From Paraburkholderia flagellata (GTDB lineage: Bacteria > Pseudomonadota > Gammaproteobacteria > Burkholderiales > Burkholderiaceae), in contig NZ_JAJEJT010000003.1 of NCBI RefSeq assembly GCF_021390645.1, positions 1,364,001 to 1,428,000 on the forward strand: a stretch of 64,000 bases of DNA. The letters run 5' to 3'. Under the pieces are notes generated by a model. That model was not told the origin of the DNA. It made no database searches and worked only from the letters and a program-made list of their open reading frames with translations. Every line of letters begins with the position of its first letter. The first letter of the stretch is position 1. The position numbers were made by a program, and so were the translations under genes. Positions 1 through 8,905 of this stretch are shown piece after piece.

Positions 1-839
1 AGGAAAACATGAGCGCCGCGCCGCACGTGCTGCCGGGCTCGCGCGACGGCTTTCGCATGGGCGATGCAAAGCTCATCGACAGCATGATCGTCGACGGCCT
101 GTGGGACGTGTACAACCAGTACCACATGGGCGTGACCGCGGAGAACGTCGCGAAGGAATACGGCATCACGCGCGAGGAGCAGGATGCGTTTGCGGCGCTC
201 TCGCAGAACAAGGCCGAGGCTGCGCAGAAGGCAGGCCGCTTCGACGCGGAAATCGTGCCGGTGGCGATTCCCCAGCGCAAGGGTGAGCCGCTGCAGTTCG
301 CGACCGACGAGTTCGTGCGCCATGGCGTGACGGCCGAATCGCTCGCGGGTCTGAAGCCGGCGTTCAACAAGGAAGGCACGGTGACGGCGGCCAACGCCTC
401 GGGCCTCAATGACGGCGCGGCAGCGGTCGTGGTGATGTCGGCGAAGAAGGCCGAAGCACTGGGCCTGAAGCCGCTCGCGCGCATCAAGGCGTACGCAAGC
501 GGCGGCGTGGATCCGAAGATCATGGGCATGGGCCCGGTCCCGGCTTCGAAGCGCGCGCTGGAGCGCGCGGGCTGGTCGGTGAACGACCTCGATCTCATGG
601 AGATCAACGAGGCATTTGCCGCGCAGGCGCTGGCCGTGAACAAGCAGATGGGCTGGGACACGTCGAAGATCAACGTGAACGGCGGGGCGATTGCGATCGG
701 TCACCCGATCGGCGCGTCGGGCTGCCGGATTCTCGTGACGCTGCTGCACGAAATGCAGCGCCGCGATGCGAAGCGTGGTCTCGCCTCGCTGTGCATCGGC
801 GGCGGCATGGGTGTGGCGCTCGCGCTCGAGCGTGCTTGA
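1..839 (+). CDS. phaA: Acetyl-CoA acetyltransferase (beta-ketothiolase), 5' truncated
   Basis: This thiolase condenses two acetyl-CoA to acetoacetyl-CoA, the first step of polyhydroxybutyrate synthesis. The frame is open from the left edge, so the N-terminal part, which should hold the acyl-accepting Cys, lies outside; about 277 of a usual 390-395 residues are present. The Met codon at 9 is internal. Visible family marks are the C-terminal NEAFA motif, the catalytic His in [14 protein letters not shown] and the second active-site Cys in CIGGGMG close to the end. phaB follows 249 bases downstream on the same strand, which supports the PHB role over a purely degradative thiolase. No phaC or phaR is in view; they may lie to the left. 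Confidence 0.93.
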   Translation, partial: ENMSAAPHVLPGSRDGFRMGDAKLIDSMIVDGLWDVYNQYHMGVTAENVAKEYGITREEQDAFAALSQNKAEAAQKAGRFDAEIVPVAIPQRKGEPLQFATDEFVRHGVTAESLAGLKPAFNKEGTVTAANASGLNDGAAAVVVMSAKKAEALGLKPLARIKAYASGGVDPKIMGMGPVPASKRALERAGWSVNDLDLMEINEAFAAQALAVNKQMGWDTSKINVNGGAIAIGHPIGASGCRILVTLLHEMQRRDAKRGLASLCIGGGMGVALALERA

Positions 840-1088
840 TGCCGGTTTCAAAGCCGTAAGCAGCGTAGTAAACACGTAGCAAGCGGCTCGTCGCACGCGC
901 AAGCAGCGGCGAGCCGCCAGTAGCAACAACCACGCGCAATACTAGAAATTGACCAGAAGCCGCGCGGTATTCGCCTTGCCTTCGTCCTGGGTGGAAGGAC
1001 AAAGCCAGGCAAAAGTGTATGTGGCGCCTGCTCGCGTAACGCGGCATGCCACGGATTGATTGACGCTCAACTCTCGCGGATATATAGG

Positions 1089-1832
1089 ATGACTAATCGT
1101 ATTGCATTGGTAACAGGTGGTATGGGCGGCCTTGGCGAGGCCATCAGCGTGAAGTTGCATGATGCGGGTTATCGCGTCGTCGTGACGCATTCGCCCGATA
1201 ACGCAGGGGCCAAAGACTGGCTCGCGCGCATGAAAGAGACCGACCGCGAATTCCACGCATGTGGCATGGACGTAGCCGACTACGACTCGTGCCAGCGCGG
1301 AGCGAAGAAGATTCAAAGCGAGATCGGCCCCGTCGATATTCTCGTGAACAACGCGGGCATCACGCGCGACATGACGTTTCGCAAGCTCGACAAGGTCAAT
1401 TGGGACGCCGTGCTGCGCACGAATCTCGACTCGATCTTCAATATCTCCAAGCCGCTGTGCGACAGCATGGTCGAGCGCGCGTGGGGCCGTATCATCAATA
1501 TTTCGTCGGTGAACGGCTCGAAGGGTTCGATCGGCCAGACCAACTACGCCGCCGCGAAGGCCGGCATGCACGGCTTCACGAAGTCGCTCGCGCTGGAAGT
1601 GGCGCGCAAGGGCGTGACCGTGAATACCATTTCGCCGGGCTATCTCGCCACGAAGATGGTGACCGCGATTCCTCAGGACATTCTCGATACGAAGATCCTG
1701 CCGCAGATTCCCATGGGCCGCCTTGGCAACCCGGGTGAGGTCGCGGCGCTGGTGCTGTTCCTGTGTTCGGACGAAGCCGGCTTCGTGACGGGCGCAAATA
1801 TTCCTATCAACGGCGGCCAGCATATGCAGTAA
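1089..1832 (+). CDS. phaB: Acetoacetyl-CoA reductase (NADPH), SDR family
   Basis: PhaB reduces acetoacetyl-CoA to (R)-3-hydroxybutyryl-CoA for PHB synthesis. The 247-residue length is the family norm. The cofactor motif GGMGGLG is at residues 10-16, the NNAG motif near 87-90, and the catalytic pair is Tyr153 and Lys157 in NYAAAKAG. The end GANIPINGGQHMQ is typical of PhaB. I chose the ATG at 1089 (MTNRIALVTGG); an upstream TTG at 1056 would add eleven residues foreign to the family. It forms a unit with phaA. A strong hairpin follows about 90 bases after the stop. Confidence 0.95.
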   Translation: MTNRIALVTGGMGGLGEAISVKLHDAGYRVVVTHSPDNAGAKDWLARMKETDREFHACGMDVADYDSCQRGAKKIQSEIGPVDILVNNAGITRDMTFRKLDKVNWDAVLRTNLDSIFNISKPLCDSMVERAWGRIINISSVNGSKGSIGQTNYAAAKAGMHGFTKSLALEVARKGVTVNTISPGYLATKMVTAIPQDILDTKILPQIPMGRLGNPGEVAALVLFLCSDEAGFVTGANIPINGGQHMQ

Positions 1833-1924
1833 AGCTATGCTAAACATGTACCGCGCATGAATGATGTCAGGCGAATTTCGCCTGATGGATGCGCAGCGCA
1901 TGTGACGCCGGTAATCCATACCGA

Positions 1925-1974
1925 CCGCCGCATTGCAGGGCGCGTGTAAAGCGCGCCCTGCAATGCGGCGGTTT
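1925..1974 (+). terminator. Strong hairpin terminator-like structure after phaB
   Basis: A perfect 20-bp inverted repeat (arms 1925-1944 and 1952-1971, rich in GC) encloses a 7-base loop and is followed by TTT. It lies 92 bases after the phaB stop and 50 bases before the next promoter, so it probably ends the phaAB transcript. The T tract is short, so strict Rho-independence is uncertain. Confidence 0.7.
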
Positions 1975-2023
1975 GCATGGTGCCGCCGGGTTTGCGGGGC
2001 ACGAACGGGGTGAAGCGTGCCGC

Positions 2024-2029
2024 TATAAT
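2024..2029 (+). promoter_or_regulatory. -10 box (TATAAT) of the IclR regulator gene
   Basis: A consensus TATAAT lies 33 bases before the TTG chosen as start of the IclR gene. No good -35 box is visible at the right spacing. The position argues against the more upstream TTG at 2029, which would lie inside the promoter. Confidence 0.55.
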
Positions 2030-2061
2030 TGGCCACCCCACGCGTGACCGGAGACTGGCCT

Positions 2062-2817
2062 TTGTCGAGCATTGCGAAACTGCTGTCCATCCTCGAACTC
2101 TTTTCCGAGGCGCGGCCTTTTCTTTCCGCCGAACAGGTGGCAGCCGAACTGCAATGCTCGGTGCCGACCGCTTACCGCTATCTGCGTGAACTCGTCGATA
2201 CTGGCATGCTGCTGCGCTTCGTGGGCGGCGAATATGGCCTCGGCCCGCGCATCATTACGCTCGACTACCATTTGCGTATTTCCGATCCGCTGCTCAAGGC
2301 GGGGCAGCCGATCATGCGTGAACTCGCGGAGCAATCGGGCTTCGACGCCGTCATGTCGCGCTGGTATGGCAACGAACTCGTCGATACCCATCGGGAATCG
2401 CACGACGCCGTTTTCGACCTGCGCTATGGACGTGGCCGCCCGCGTCCGCTCTTTCTTGGCGCTGCACCGAAGGCGATTCTCTCTACGTTTCCCAAGGCGA
2501 AGCTTGCCGCGCTGTTCGAGCAGTACCCCGAGGACATCGCCGCTAGCGGACTCGGCGCGTCGCTCGAAGAATTCCGTGCGAGTCTGCTCAAGATCCGCCG
2601 CGCGGGCTTCTATCTCTCGAAGGGCGAACTCGAAGCGGGCATGTCCGCCGTCGCTTCGCCGCTCTTTACCGATGCATCCGGCGAGGCCGTGGCCTCGCTC
2701 GCGCTCGTCGTACCCGAGCAGCGCCTCGCGTTCTTCAACCTCGACCGCGTGGTCGAGGCCGTAAAGGAAGCCGCCGCGCGCATTTCCACGCGCGTGCGTG
2801 CATTGATCGAGTCATAA
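2062..2817 (+). CDS. IclR-family transcriptional regulator
   Basis: This is a one-component regulator with an N-terminal winged helix-turn-helix (about residues 5-65; the recognition helix includes CSVPTAYRYLREL) and a C-terminal effector-binding IclR domain. I place the start at TTG 2062 (MSSIAKLLSILELF) because CGGAGA stands 8 bases before it and a TATAAT box ends at 2029; this gives 251 residues, normal for the family. It is followed by a convergent VOC gene and then by aromatic-catabolism-like genes. IclR proteins often control such pathways, so it probably governs the 2.8-7.5 kb cassette. The ligand is unknown. Confidence 0.88.
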   Translation: MSSIAKLLSILELFSEARPFLSAEQVAAELQCSVPTAYRYLRELVDTGMLLRFVGGEYGLGPRIITLDYHLRISDPLLKAGQPIMRELAEQSGFDAVMSRWYGNELVDTHRESHDAVFDLRYGRGRPRPLFLGAAPKAILSTFPKAKLAALFEQYPEDIAASGLGASLEEFRASLLKIRRAGFYLSKGELEAGMSAVASPLFTDASGEAVASLALVVPEQRLAFFNLDRVVEAVKEAAARISTRVRALIES

Positions 2818-2832
2818 AGCGCTCGGGCGGCA

Positions 2833-3411
2833 TCACGCTACGCCCATACGCGCCGCCATCTCCCCCTCCCACACCGCACGCGGCCGGAACCCCGGCAACG
2901 TGCTCGCATGGCGCTCGACCTCGGCCAGCAACGCCTCCTCGGGCAGCGTGAAGTCCACGCTCACGCGCATGGGCTGATCCACGTACCACGGCGTGTCGAT
3001 GAAAATCTCCAGCCGGTTGCCCTCGGGGTCGCGCGCGTAGAACGAGATCGCATTGCCATGCGTGACCGGAACGATTTCCTCCATCCCTTCCTCCACGAAG
3101 CGCCGGTGAAAGTGCTTGAGCGTGGTGAGACTGTCTGCCTCCAATGAAATCTGGTTGATCGGATTGAACGGCAACTGTTCGGGCCTGCCGCTCGCCAGCA
3201 CGATCTGGTGATGCACGCGGGGATCGCGGCTGAGAAAGACGAGGCTCACCGTGCCGCGCGGCGAGGGCAGCGTGCCGCGGTCCGTTACCGTGAATTCGAG
3301 CACGCGCGTATAGAAGTCTTCGACCTTCGCCATGTCGGTCACGAAAAAGCCCATGTGGCTGAGCGTGAGGCCGGTTCGCTTCGTGGTTTGTTTGGTGTTG
3401 GGCAGAGTCAT
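2833..3411 (-). CDS. VOC-family protein, probable extradiol ring-cleavage dioxygenase
   Basis: The 192-residue protein has the vicinal-oxygen-chelate fold. Candidate metal ligands are His19 (SHMGFF), His67 or His68 (VHHQIVL) and Glu135 (GNRLEIFID), the spacing seen in one-domain type I extradiol dioxygenases. The likely role is opening a dihydroxylated aromatic ring made by the flavin hydroxylase two genes away, with the FAH-family hydrolase acting on the product. It diverges from the FAH gene across a 145-base promoter region and ends 15 bases from the end of the convergent IclR gene. A glyoxalase or resistance function is the alternative; the pathway substrate cannot be read from the sequence. 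Confidence 0.8.
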   Translation of the reverse strand: MTLPNTKQTTKRTGLTLSHMGFFVTDMAKVEDFYTRVLEFTVTDRGTLPSPRGTVSLVFLSRDPRVHHQIVLASGRPEQLPFNPINQISLEADSLTTLKHFHRRFVEEGMEEIVPVTHGNAISFYARDPEGNRLEIFIDTPWYVDQPMRVSVDFTLPEEALLAEVERHASTLPGFRPRAVWEGEMAARMGVA

Positions 3412-3475
3412 GCTGTCTCCGGTAGTAGTGATAAACCCTGATAAGAATCAAGTTGTGCGACGCGTTTTTCGTAGT

Positions 3476-3490
3476 GTATTCTCAAAATAC
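3476..3490. promoter_or_regulatory. Inverted repeat in the VOC/FAH divergent promoter region
   Basis: GTATT-N5-AATAC lies in the AT-richer part of the intergenic region between the divergent VOC and FAH genes. It is a candidate binding site for the neighbouring IclR protein. The arms are short, so this is tentative. Confidence 0.35.
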
Positions 3491-3556
3491 GATAAACGCA
3501 CCAAGAAATGCGCGTCCCGATTTCAGAGAAAATTCACTCTTTATCAACGGAGCACC

Positions 3557-4408
3557 ATGAAACTCGCCAGCTTTTCCACCCATGAAGGTTCGTCGTTCGG
3601 CGTTGTGCGCGACGGCGCGGTTTTCGACCTCAAGAAGCGCCTTGGCGGCCGCTATGCGGACCTCAAGTCGCTGATCGCGGCCGGCGCGTTTGCCCAAGCC
3701 GAGCAGGCCGCGAGCGAAGGCAAGGGCGACTATCCGCTCGCCGAAGTCACGCTCGAACCCGTCATTGCGAATCCGCAGCAGATCTTCTGCGTGGGACTGA
3801 ACTACGCAGAGCACGTGAAGGAGACCAACCGCGAGACCACCGAGCAGCCCGTGATTTTCATGCGCTTGCCTGCATCGCAGGTGGGCGCGGGCGAGCCCAT
3901 GCTGCGTCCGCGCGAATCCACGCAGTTCGACTATGAAGGCGAGATCGCCGTGATCATCGGCGAGGGCGGGCGGCGCATTGCCGAGGCCGACGCGTGGCGC
4001 CATATCGCGGGCTACAGCTGCTACAACGACGGCTCGGTGCGCGACTGGCAGCGCCATACGGGCCAATGGGGGCCCGGCAAGAACTTCTACCGCACGGGCG
4101 CCTTCGGCCCGTGGATGGTCACGAGCGACGAGATCGAGCCGAACGCGCTGATGACGCTCGTCACGCGCCTGAACGGCCAGGAAGTGCAGCGTGCGACCAC
4201 GGAGATGCTGATCCACGGCATTGCGAAGCAGATCGCGTATCTCTCCACCTTCACGCCGCTTTTCCCCGGCGACGTCATCGTGACCGGCACGCCGGGCGGC
4301 GTGGGCGCGAAGCGCAATCCGCCGCTTTTCATGAAGCATGGCGACGTGGTGGAAGTCGAGGTGGATCGCATCGGCACACTCAGGAATCCCATCGCGGACG
4401 AAGCGTAA
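3557..4408 (+). CDS. Fumarylacetoacetate hydrolase (FAH) family protein
   Basis: FAH-family enzymes hydrolyse, decarboxylate or isomerise acylpyruvate-type products of aromatic ring cleavage with a divalent metal. The 283-residue protein has the family core from FCVGLNYAEH to VTGTPGGVGAKRNPP, with the acidic metal ligands in FDYEGEIAV. The start is ATG 3557, with GGAG four bases ahead; the frame continues upstream but that extension is not FAH-like. It lies 97 bases before a flavin hydroxylase on the same strand and is divergent from a ring-cleavage-type VOC gene, so an acylpyruvate or related meta-cleavage product is the likely substrate. Confidence 0.85.
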   Translation: MKLASFSTHEGSSFGVVRDGAVFDLKKRLGGRYADLKSLIAAGAFAQAEQAASEGKGDYPLAEVTLEPVIANPQQIFCVGLNYAEHVKETNRETTEQPVIFMRLPASQVGAGEPMLRPRESTQFDYEGEIAVIIGEGGRRIAEADAWRHIAGYSCYNDGSVRDWQRHTGQWGPGKNFYRTGAFGPWMVTSDEIEPNALMTLVTRLNGQEVQRATTEMLIHGIAKQIAYLSTFTPLFPGDVIVTGTPGGVGAKRNPPLFMKHGDVVEVEVDRIGTLRNPIADEA

Positions 4409-4453
4409 GTCGCAGGACGCCGTCCGCATGATGCGGGCGGCGCAGTCATCGAC

Positions 4454-4489
4454 GCAACTAGCCACACAGTTAGCCACGCAGTTACCCTC
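4454..4489 (+). repeat. Three imperfect 12-bp tandem repeats
   Basis: Units GCAACTAGCCAC, ACAGTTAGCCAC and GCAGTTACCCTC follow each other in the gap between the FAH gene and the hydroxylase gene, just before the hydroxylase ribosome-binding site. They may be a slippage product or a leader element. Confidence 0.5.
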
Positions 4490-4505
4490 GCATCAGGTGA
4501 ATGGG

Positions 4506-6053
4506 ATGAAGGATGTCGTAAACAATTCGGTATGCAAAGCAAATCCACCGCCCGACTATGATGTCGCGATCATCGGCTTCGGGCCGACCGGCGCGACGCT
4601 CGCCAATCTGCTCACGCTGCGCGGCCTGAAAGTCGTGGTGTTCGAGCGCGACAAGGACGTGTTCCAGCTACCGCGCGCCGTGCACTTCGACGGCGAATGC
4701 ATGCGCGTGTTTCAGACTGCCGGAATCGCGCAAACGCTGCTGCCGAACCTCTTCGTCGGCCCCGGCATGAAGTTCGTGAACGCGCGCGGCGAACTGATGA
4801 TCGACTGGAGCCGGCCCGGCGGCATTGGCACTCAAGGCTGGTGCGCAAGCTACAAGTTTCATCAGCCGGATCTCGAACGGGCGTTGCGCGCGCAACTTTG
4901 TGCGCGCGACGGGGCCGATGTGCATTTGCGTCACGAGGTGTTCGCGCTCGACGAACGCGATGACCACGTGCGCATCCGCTTCGAGGATACGGCGCAAGGG
5001 CGTCTTGCCAGCACCACGGCGCGTTACGTGGTGGGTTGCGACGGCGCGCGCTCGACGGTGCGCCGCTTCATCGGCACGGAGCTTGCCGATCTGAAATCGC
5101 ACGAGCGCTGGGTCGTGGTCGACGTGCTGCTTGCGGGCGAGCGCGCCGATCTCGGCGACTACTCGATCCAGTACTGCGACCCTGCGCGCCCGACCACCTA
5201 CACGCGCGGGCCGCACAACCGCCGCCGCTGGGAAATCATGGTGATGCCGGGCGACGACGAGCGCCGCATCGGCACGGCCGAATGGATCTGGGAGCGGCTC
5301 GCGCGATGGATCACGCCCGAGCATGCGCAACTCGAACGCTCGGCGATTTACACGTTTCACTCGGTGATCGCGCAAGGCTGGCGGCGCGGCAGGCTGCTGA
5401 TTGCTGGCGACGCGGCGCACCAGACGCCGCCATTCATGGGGCAGGGCATGGCCGCGGGCATACGCGACGCCTCGAACCTCGCATGGAAGCTCGCCGATGT
5501 GATCGAAGGCGCGCTGCCCGAAACGCTGCTCGATACCTACGAGAGCGAGCGCGAGCCGCATGTGCGCACGTTCATCGAAACGGCGGTGCAGTTGGGTGGC
5601 GTGATTCAGGCGACCGACAGCGACGCCGTGGCCGCGCGCGACCGCGAGATGACGGCGGCGATTCGCGAGTTCCGCACGCCGCAGCCGCGTTTGGGGCCGG
5701 GCTGGCACGCGGGTGCCGCTGGCGGCGATATCGGGCCGCAACCCGTGTTCGAAGACGGTACGCGTCTGGACGACGCCGTGGGCTATCGCTTCGCGCTGGT
5801 CGTCGACGAAGCGCTTGCGCAACGCGCACAAGACGCGCTTGCGAACGCACCGCTACGCGAGCGCGTGGCGATCGTTCCGGCTACGCGCAAGCCGCTGCGA
5901 ACCTGGCTCGCGGATACCGGCGCGCGTGCCGTGCTGCTGCGTCCGGACCGCTACGTTGGCGGCGTGGCGCACGATGCGAGCGAACTGGATGCGCTGCTCG
6001 AACGCGCGGGCGTTGCGCGTGCGCCGCGGCGGCGCGAGGCCGCGGCAGCTTGA
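4506..6053 (+). CDS. FAD-dependent aromatic monooxygenase (3-(3-hydroxyphenyl)propionate hydroxylase-like)
   Basis: This is a class A flavoprotein hydroxylase of 515 residues. It shows the dinucleotide motif G24-x-G26-x2-G29 (VAIIGFGPTGA), the DG motif VGCDGARSTVRRF and the FAD-ribityl GD motif AGDAAHQTPPFMGQG. The RAVHFDGECMRVFQ segment resembles MhpA-type 3-hydroxyphenylpropionate hydroxylases, but the true substrate is open. I chose ATG 4506 because AGGTGA stands 5 bases before it and the flavin fold begins soon after. The C-terminal thioredoxin-like region is shorter than in MhpA (about 550 residues). It sits between the FAH gene and an MHS transporter, consistent with hydroxylation before ring cleavage. 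Confidence 0.85.
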   Translation: MKDVVNNSVCKANPPPDYDVAIIGFGPTGATLANLLTLRGLKVVVFERDKDVFQLPRAVHFDGECMRVFQTAGIAQTLLPNLFVGPGMKFVNARGELMIDWSRPGGIGTQGWCASYKFHQPDLERALRAQLCARDGADVHLRHEVFALDERDDHVRIRFEDTAQGRLASTTARYVVGCDGARSTVRRFIGTELADLKSHERWVVVDVLLAGERADLGDYSIQYCDPARPTTYTRGPHNRRRWEIMVMPGDDERRIGTAEWIWERLARWITPEHAQLERSAIYTFHSVIAQGWRRGRLLIAGDAAHQTPPFMGQGMAAGIRDASNLAWKLADVIEGALPETLLDTYESEREPHVRTFIETAVQLGGVIQATDSDAVAARDREMTAAIREFRTPQPRLGPGWHAGAAGGDIGPQPVFEDGTRLDDAVGYRFALVVDEALAQRAQDALANAPLRERVAIVPATRKPLRTWLADTGARAVLLRPDRYVGGVAHDASELDALLERAGVARAPRRREAAAA

Positions 6054-6090
6054 GCCGGCTTGATCCCGCTTGGCCCCGTTTGACCCGGTC
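6051..6090 (+). repeat. Four degenerate 10-bp tandem repeats
   Basis: Units TGAGCCGGCT, TGATCCCGCT, TGGCCCCGTT and TGACCCGGTC run head to tail from the stop codon of the hydroxylase gene. They have no recognisable function and are probably a slippage remnant. Confidence 0.45.
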
Positions 6091-6208
6091 CCAGGGCGGC
6101 CCGCAATGCAACGCAGCCGCCCGGTCCGATGCTTTTGAAGAACAGGCGCAGGACGAAGATCCGCTAGCAGCCCCCAAGCGCCGCCATATCCAACATTAAG
6201 GAGAGCAA

Positions 6209-7531
6209 ATGGAGACGACACCCATCCTGCCAGCGTCGCAGGCCGCTGCGCCTGGCCTGACCCGCGCCCAATGGAAGATGATCCTCATTGCGAGTCTAGG
6301 CGGCTCGCTGGAATTCTATGACTTCGTGATTTACGGATTCTTCGCGCACTCGATTGCCGCGCAATTCTTTCCGGCGAGCGATCCGCTCGTGAGCATGCTG
6401 CTCACGTTTTCCGTTCTTGCCATCGGCTATATCATCCGGCCGCTCGGCGGCGTCGTGCTCAGCAGCCTTGGCGATCGCATCGGCCGGCGGCCAGTGTTCG
6501 TGGGCTCGATCGTCGTCGTGACCGTGGCGACGATCTGCATAGGTCTGCTACCCAATTACGCGCGCTGGGGCATTGCCGCGCCCATCGCGCTAATTGGTCT
6601 GCGCGTGCTGCAAGGCTTTTGCGTGGGCGGCGAAATGCCCGGCGCGATCACCTATGCGGTGGAAGCGGCGCCGCGCCGCGCGGGCCTCGCGGCCGGCGTG
6701 ATCGTCTGCGCGATCAATACGGGCGTGATGCTCGCGACGATCGTCAATCTCGCCGTGCAGTCCGCGCTCACCCCTGCCGACGCCGCGAGCTACGGCTGGC
6801 GCATTGCGTTCCTCGTGGGCGGCGTGTGCGGCATCGTTTCGTATCTGTTGCGCCGCAATCTCGACGAGTCGCCCGAGTTCAAGCAGATGCAGGGCGCCGT
6901 GGTGAAGCAGCCGTTTCGCGAAACGCTGCGCAATCATCGCGGCGCCGTGGTGGGCGGTGCGCTCTCGATTGCGGTGATGGCGGGCTTCAACGGCGTGCTC
7001 TACGGCCATATGCCTGCGTATCTGATCGAGACGTTGAACTACGCGCCGCGCGAGGCCGCGCTCGCACAGAATGCGTATTTGCTCGTAAGTTCGGCGGGGC
7101 TGCTCGCGGCCGCCTGGGCTGGCGACTTCGTGCCGCGCCGATACTTGCTGCGCGTTTCGTGCGTGCTGCTCGCCGCGCTTGCCTGGCCGTTCTACACAGC
7201 GCTCGCGGCGCACAGCGTGAACGTGGTCGTGCTGTTCGTGCTCGCTGCGCTGGTGTTTTCGCTCGCTAGCGGCACGTGGGCCTCGGTACTTGCGGACCTC
7301 TTTCCGGTGCAGGTGCGCTTTAGTGGCATCGCGCTCGCGTACAACGTTTCGGTGGTCGTGTTCAGCGGCTTTGCGCCGTTGCTCTGCGCGGCTTTCGTGC
7401 GCGCGAGCGGATCGCTGGCGGCGCCCGCGTGGTACGTGATCGGTTCGGCGCTGGTCGCACTGGTGGCGAACCTCGGGATGCACGCTTCGTCGCGCTCGCG
7501 GGTGGAGCGCCCGGCAGCGGCGGCAGGCTAG
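6209..7531 (+). CDS. MHS-family (metabolite:H+ symporter) MFS transporter
   Basis: This 440-residue inner-membrane protein should have 12 transmembrane segments and import an organic acid with protons. Family marks are GGSLEFYDFVIYGFF in helix 1, RPLGGVVLSSLGDRIGRRP in loop 2-3 and RVLQGFCVGGEMPG in helix 4. A good ribosome-binding site (AAGGAG) precedes ATG 6209. It follows the hydroxylase on the same strand after 155 bases, so it probably imports the aromatic acid degraded by the cassette. Related MHS genes start at 13575, 25102, 50453 and 61799. Confidence 0.87.
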   Translation: METTPILPASQAAAPGLTRAQWKMILIASLGGSLEFYDFVIYGFFAHSIAAQFFPASDPLVSMLLTFSVLAIGYIIRPLGGVVLSSLGDRIGRRPVFVGSIVVVTVATICIGLLPNYARWGIAAPIALIGLRVLQGFCVGGEMPGAITYAVEAAPRRAGLAAGVIVCAINTGVMLATIVNLAVQSALTPADAASYGWRIAFLVGGVCGIVSYLLRRNLDESPEFKQMQGAVVKQPFRETLRNHRGAVVGGALSIAVMAGFNGVLYGHMPAYLIETLNYAPREAALAQNAYLLVSSAGLLAAAWAGDFVPRRYLLRVSCVLLAALAWPFYTALAAHSVNVVVLFVLAALVFSLASGTWASVLADLFPVQVRFSGIALAYNVSVVVFSGFAPLLCAAFVRASGSLAAPAWYVIGSALVALVANLGMHASSRSRVERPAAAAG

Positions 7532-7566
7532 GCGTGGTCTCCTCGCGCTCCCGTTATCTGGGCACG

Positions 7567-7611
7567 CCCGATGCGCTAACTCGCAAGCAGCGGGCGAAAG
7601 CGCGCATCGGG
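7567..7611 (+). terminator. Hairpin after the MHS transporter gene
   Basis: A perfect 10-bp inverted repeat (CCCGATGCGC and its complement) with a 25-base spacer begins 36 bases after the transporter stop. There is no T run, so it may stabilise the mRNA end or help Rho-dependent termination. Confidence 0.35.
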
Positions 7612-7783
7612 TTGAGCACGGGCGAATGGCGCGACACGTGCGCGCTCACACGGAACCTCCACCTGGCGAAGGCTATAAGGGGAGCGCAATCTCCATGCTC
7701 GTTGCGAGCCGCTTCACGACCCGACCCGCAGCGTCGAGCCGCTGCGCGAATGAGCGCAGCGTATTGCAAGCAAGGAGGCAGCC

Positions 7784-8020
7784 ATGAACCATCGCGAGAG
7801 CCCGGACGACGACGACAAGAACGTCAAGCATCCGCAGCACGAAAGCAGTGAGCCGCTCGCGCGGCGTCACCCGCATGAGCCGCGCTCGGTGGGCCGCCAG
7901 GGGCATAGCGACGTGGAAGGCGGGCAGGAGGACACCGACCGCTGGGGCGCCGATGCACACCAGGAGCGCACGAAGAACGACGCTCACGTGAACCGCAATT
8001 CGCGGGAGGGGCGGCGCTGA
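7784..8020 (+). CDS. Small highly charged hydrophilic protein, unknown function
   Basis: The 78-residue product is rich in Asp, Glu, Arg, His and Gln and has no hydrophobic segment, so it is probably cytosolic and intrinsically disordered. A strong AAGGAGG stands 6 bases before the ATG, the best reason to accept it as real. It resembles in composition the 84-residue protein at 42925-43179, though the sequences are not clearly alike. I do not recognise a family; small proteins of this type are often stress-induced, which is inference. Confidence 0.65.
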   Translation: MNHRESPDDDDKNVKHPQHESSEPLARRHPHEPRSVGRQGHSDVEGGQEDTDRWGADAHQERTKNDAHVNRNSREGRR

Positions 8021-8056
8021 CCGCTAAAGCCTTGCGCCCGCCCCTGTGTCCAGCTC

Positions 8057-8845
8057 TTACTTGGGCGAAACGTCGATGTCGCCGAAGTATTTGCGTGCGA
8101 GCGACGTGACCGTGCCGTCGGACTCGATCTTCGCGATGGCTGCGTTCAGGCGATCGCGCAGCGCCGTGTCGCCCTTGCGGATGCCGAACGCCACGCCGCT
8201 GCCCAAAATCTTGTCGTCGTGCACGGCCTCGCCTACGAACGCGAAGCCCTTTCCTTCGGGTAGCGAAAGAAAGCCTTTCTGGCCTGCGGGCGCGAGCAGC
8301 AGCGTCCCGTCCAGACGCCCGGCGACAAGGTCCGCGTAAATCTGGTTCTGGTCCTGGTAGGGCACGATCGACACGCCGGCCGGCTCCCAGTGCACCTTTG
8401 CGTAGGTTTCCTGAATCGACGATTGCAGCACGCCGACTCGCTTGCCCTTGAGCGATGCGGGGGTGGCCACGAGTCCGCTGTCACTGCGCGCGATCAGGCG
8501 GCTCGGCACGCGATAGATCACCGTGGTGAAGTCGATTGCCTCGCGGCGCTTTTCGGTAGCGTTCATCGCCGAGTTGATGGCGTCGAACTTGCGTCCTTGC
8601 AGCGCGGGAATCAGGCCGTCGAACGACGTCTCCACCCACTTGCAGGTCATGTTCGCCTTCGCGCACACGGCATTGCCGATGTCGATATCGAAGCCTTGCA
8701 GCGTCCCGTCCGAGGCCTTGGTTTCGAACGGCGGATACTGCGCCTCGACGCCGAAGCGCAACAGGTTGGCGTCGGCGAATGCCGATGCCGGGCCGAGTAC
8801 GCCGCACACACATGCCAGCGCGAGGAACGCGTTGAATCGCTTCAT
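8057..8845 (-). CDS. Periplasmic amino-acid-binding protein of an ABC importer
   Basis: This is a solute-binding protein of the polar amino-acid family (SBP_bac_3) of 262 residues. A Sec signal peptide covers about residues 1-24 with cleavage after ASAFA. The motifs FGVEAQYPPFETK, GFDIDIGNAVC and WDGLIPALQ-like SFDGLIPALQGRKFDAI match lysine/arginine/ornithine/histidine-binding proteins. No permease or ATPase gene is adjacent, so it is an orphan that must share a membrane complex encoded elsewhere. The aminotransferase gene lies 60 bases upstream on the same strand, suggesting that the bound ligand is fed to, or co-regulated with, that enzyme. Confidence 0.87.
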   Translation of the reverse strand: MKRFNAFLALACVCGVLGPASAFADANLLRFGVEAQYPPFETKASDGTLQGFDIDIGNAVCAKANMTCKWVETSFDGLIPALQGRKFDAINSAMNATEKRREAIDFTTVIYRVPSRLIARSDSGLVATPASLKGKRVGVLQSSIQETYAKVHWEPAGVSIVPYQDQNQIYADLVAGRLDGTLLLAPAGQKGFLSLPEGKGFAFVGEAVHDDKILGSGVAFGIRKGDTALRDRLNAAIAKIESDGTVTSLARKYFGDIDVSPK

Positions 8846-8905
8846 GGTGATCTCCTTGCCTATCAGTTTGCCTGTCAGTTTCGTGGTGTTCCGAATGCGG
8901 GTGCT

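Noticed and set aside
3332..3556. An N-terminal extension of the FAH-family protein
   Set aside because: The extra 75 residues run through the divergent promoter region and into the VOC gene antisense and do not match the family.
4454..4489. The 12-bp tandem repeats as a possible CRISPR or regulatory array
   Set aside because: There are only three short imperfect units with no spacers, so they are listed as a simple repeat.
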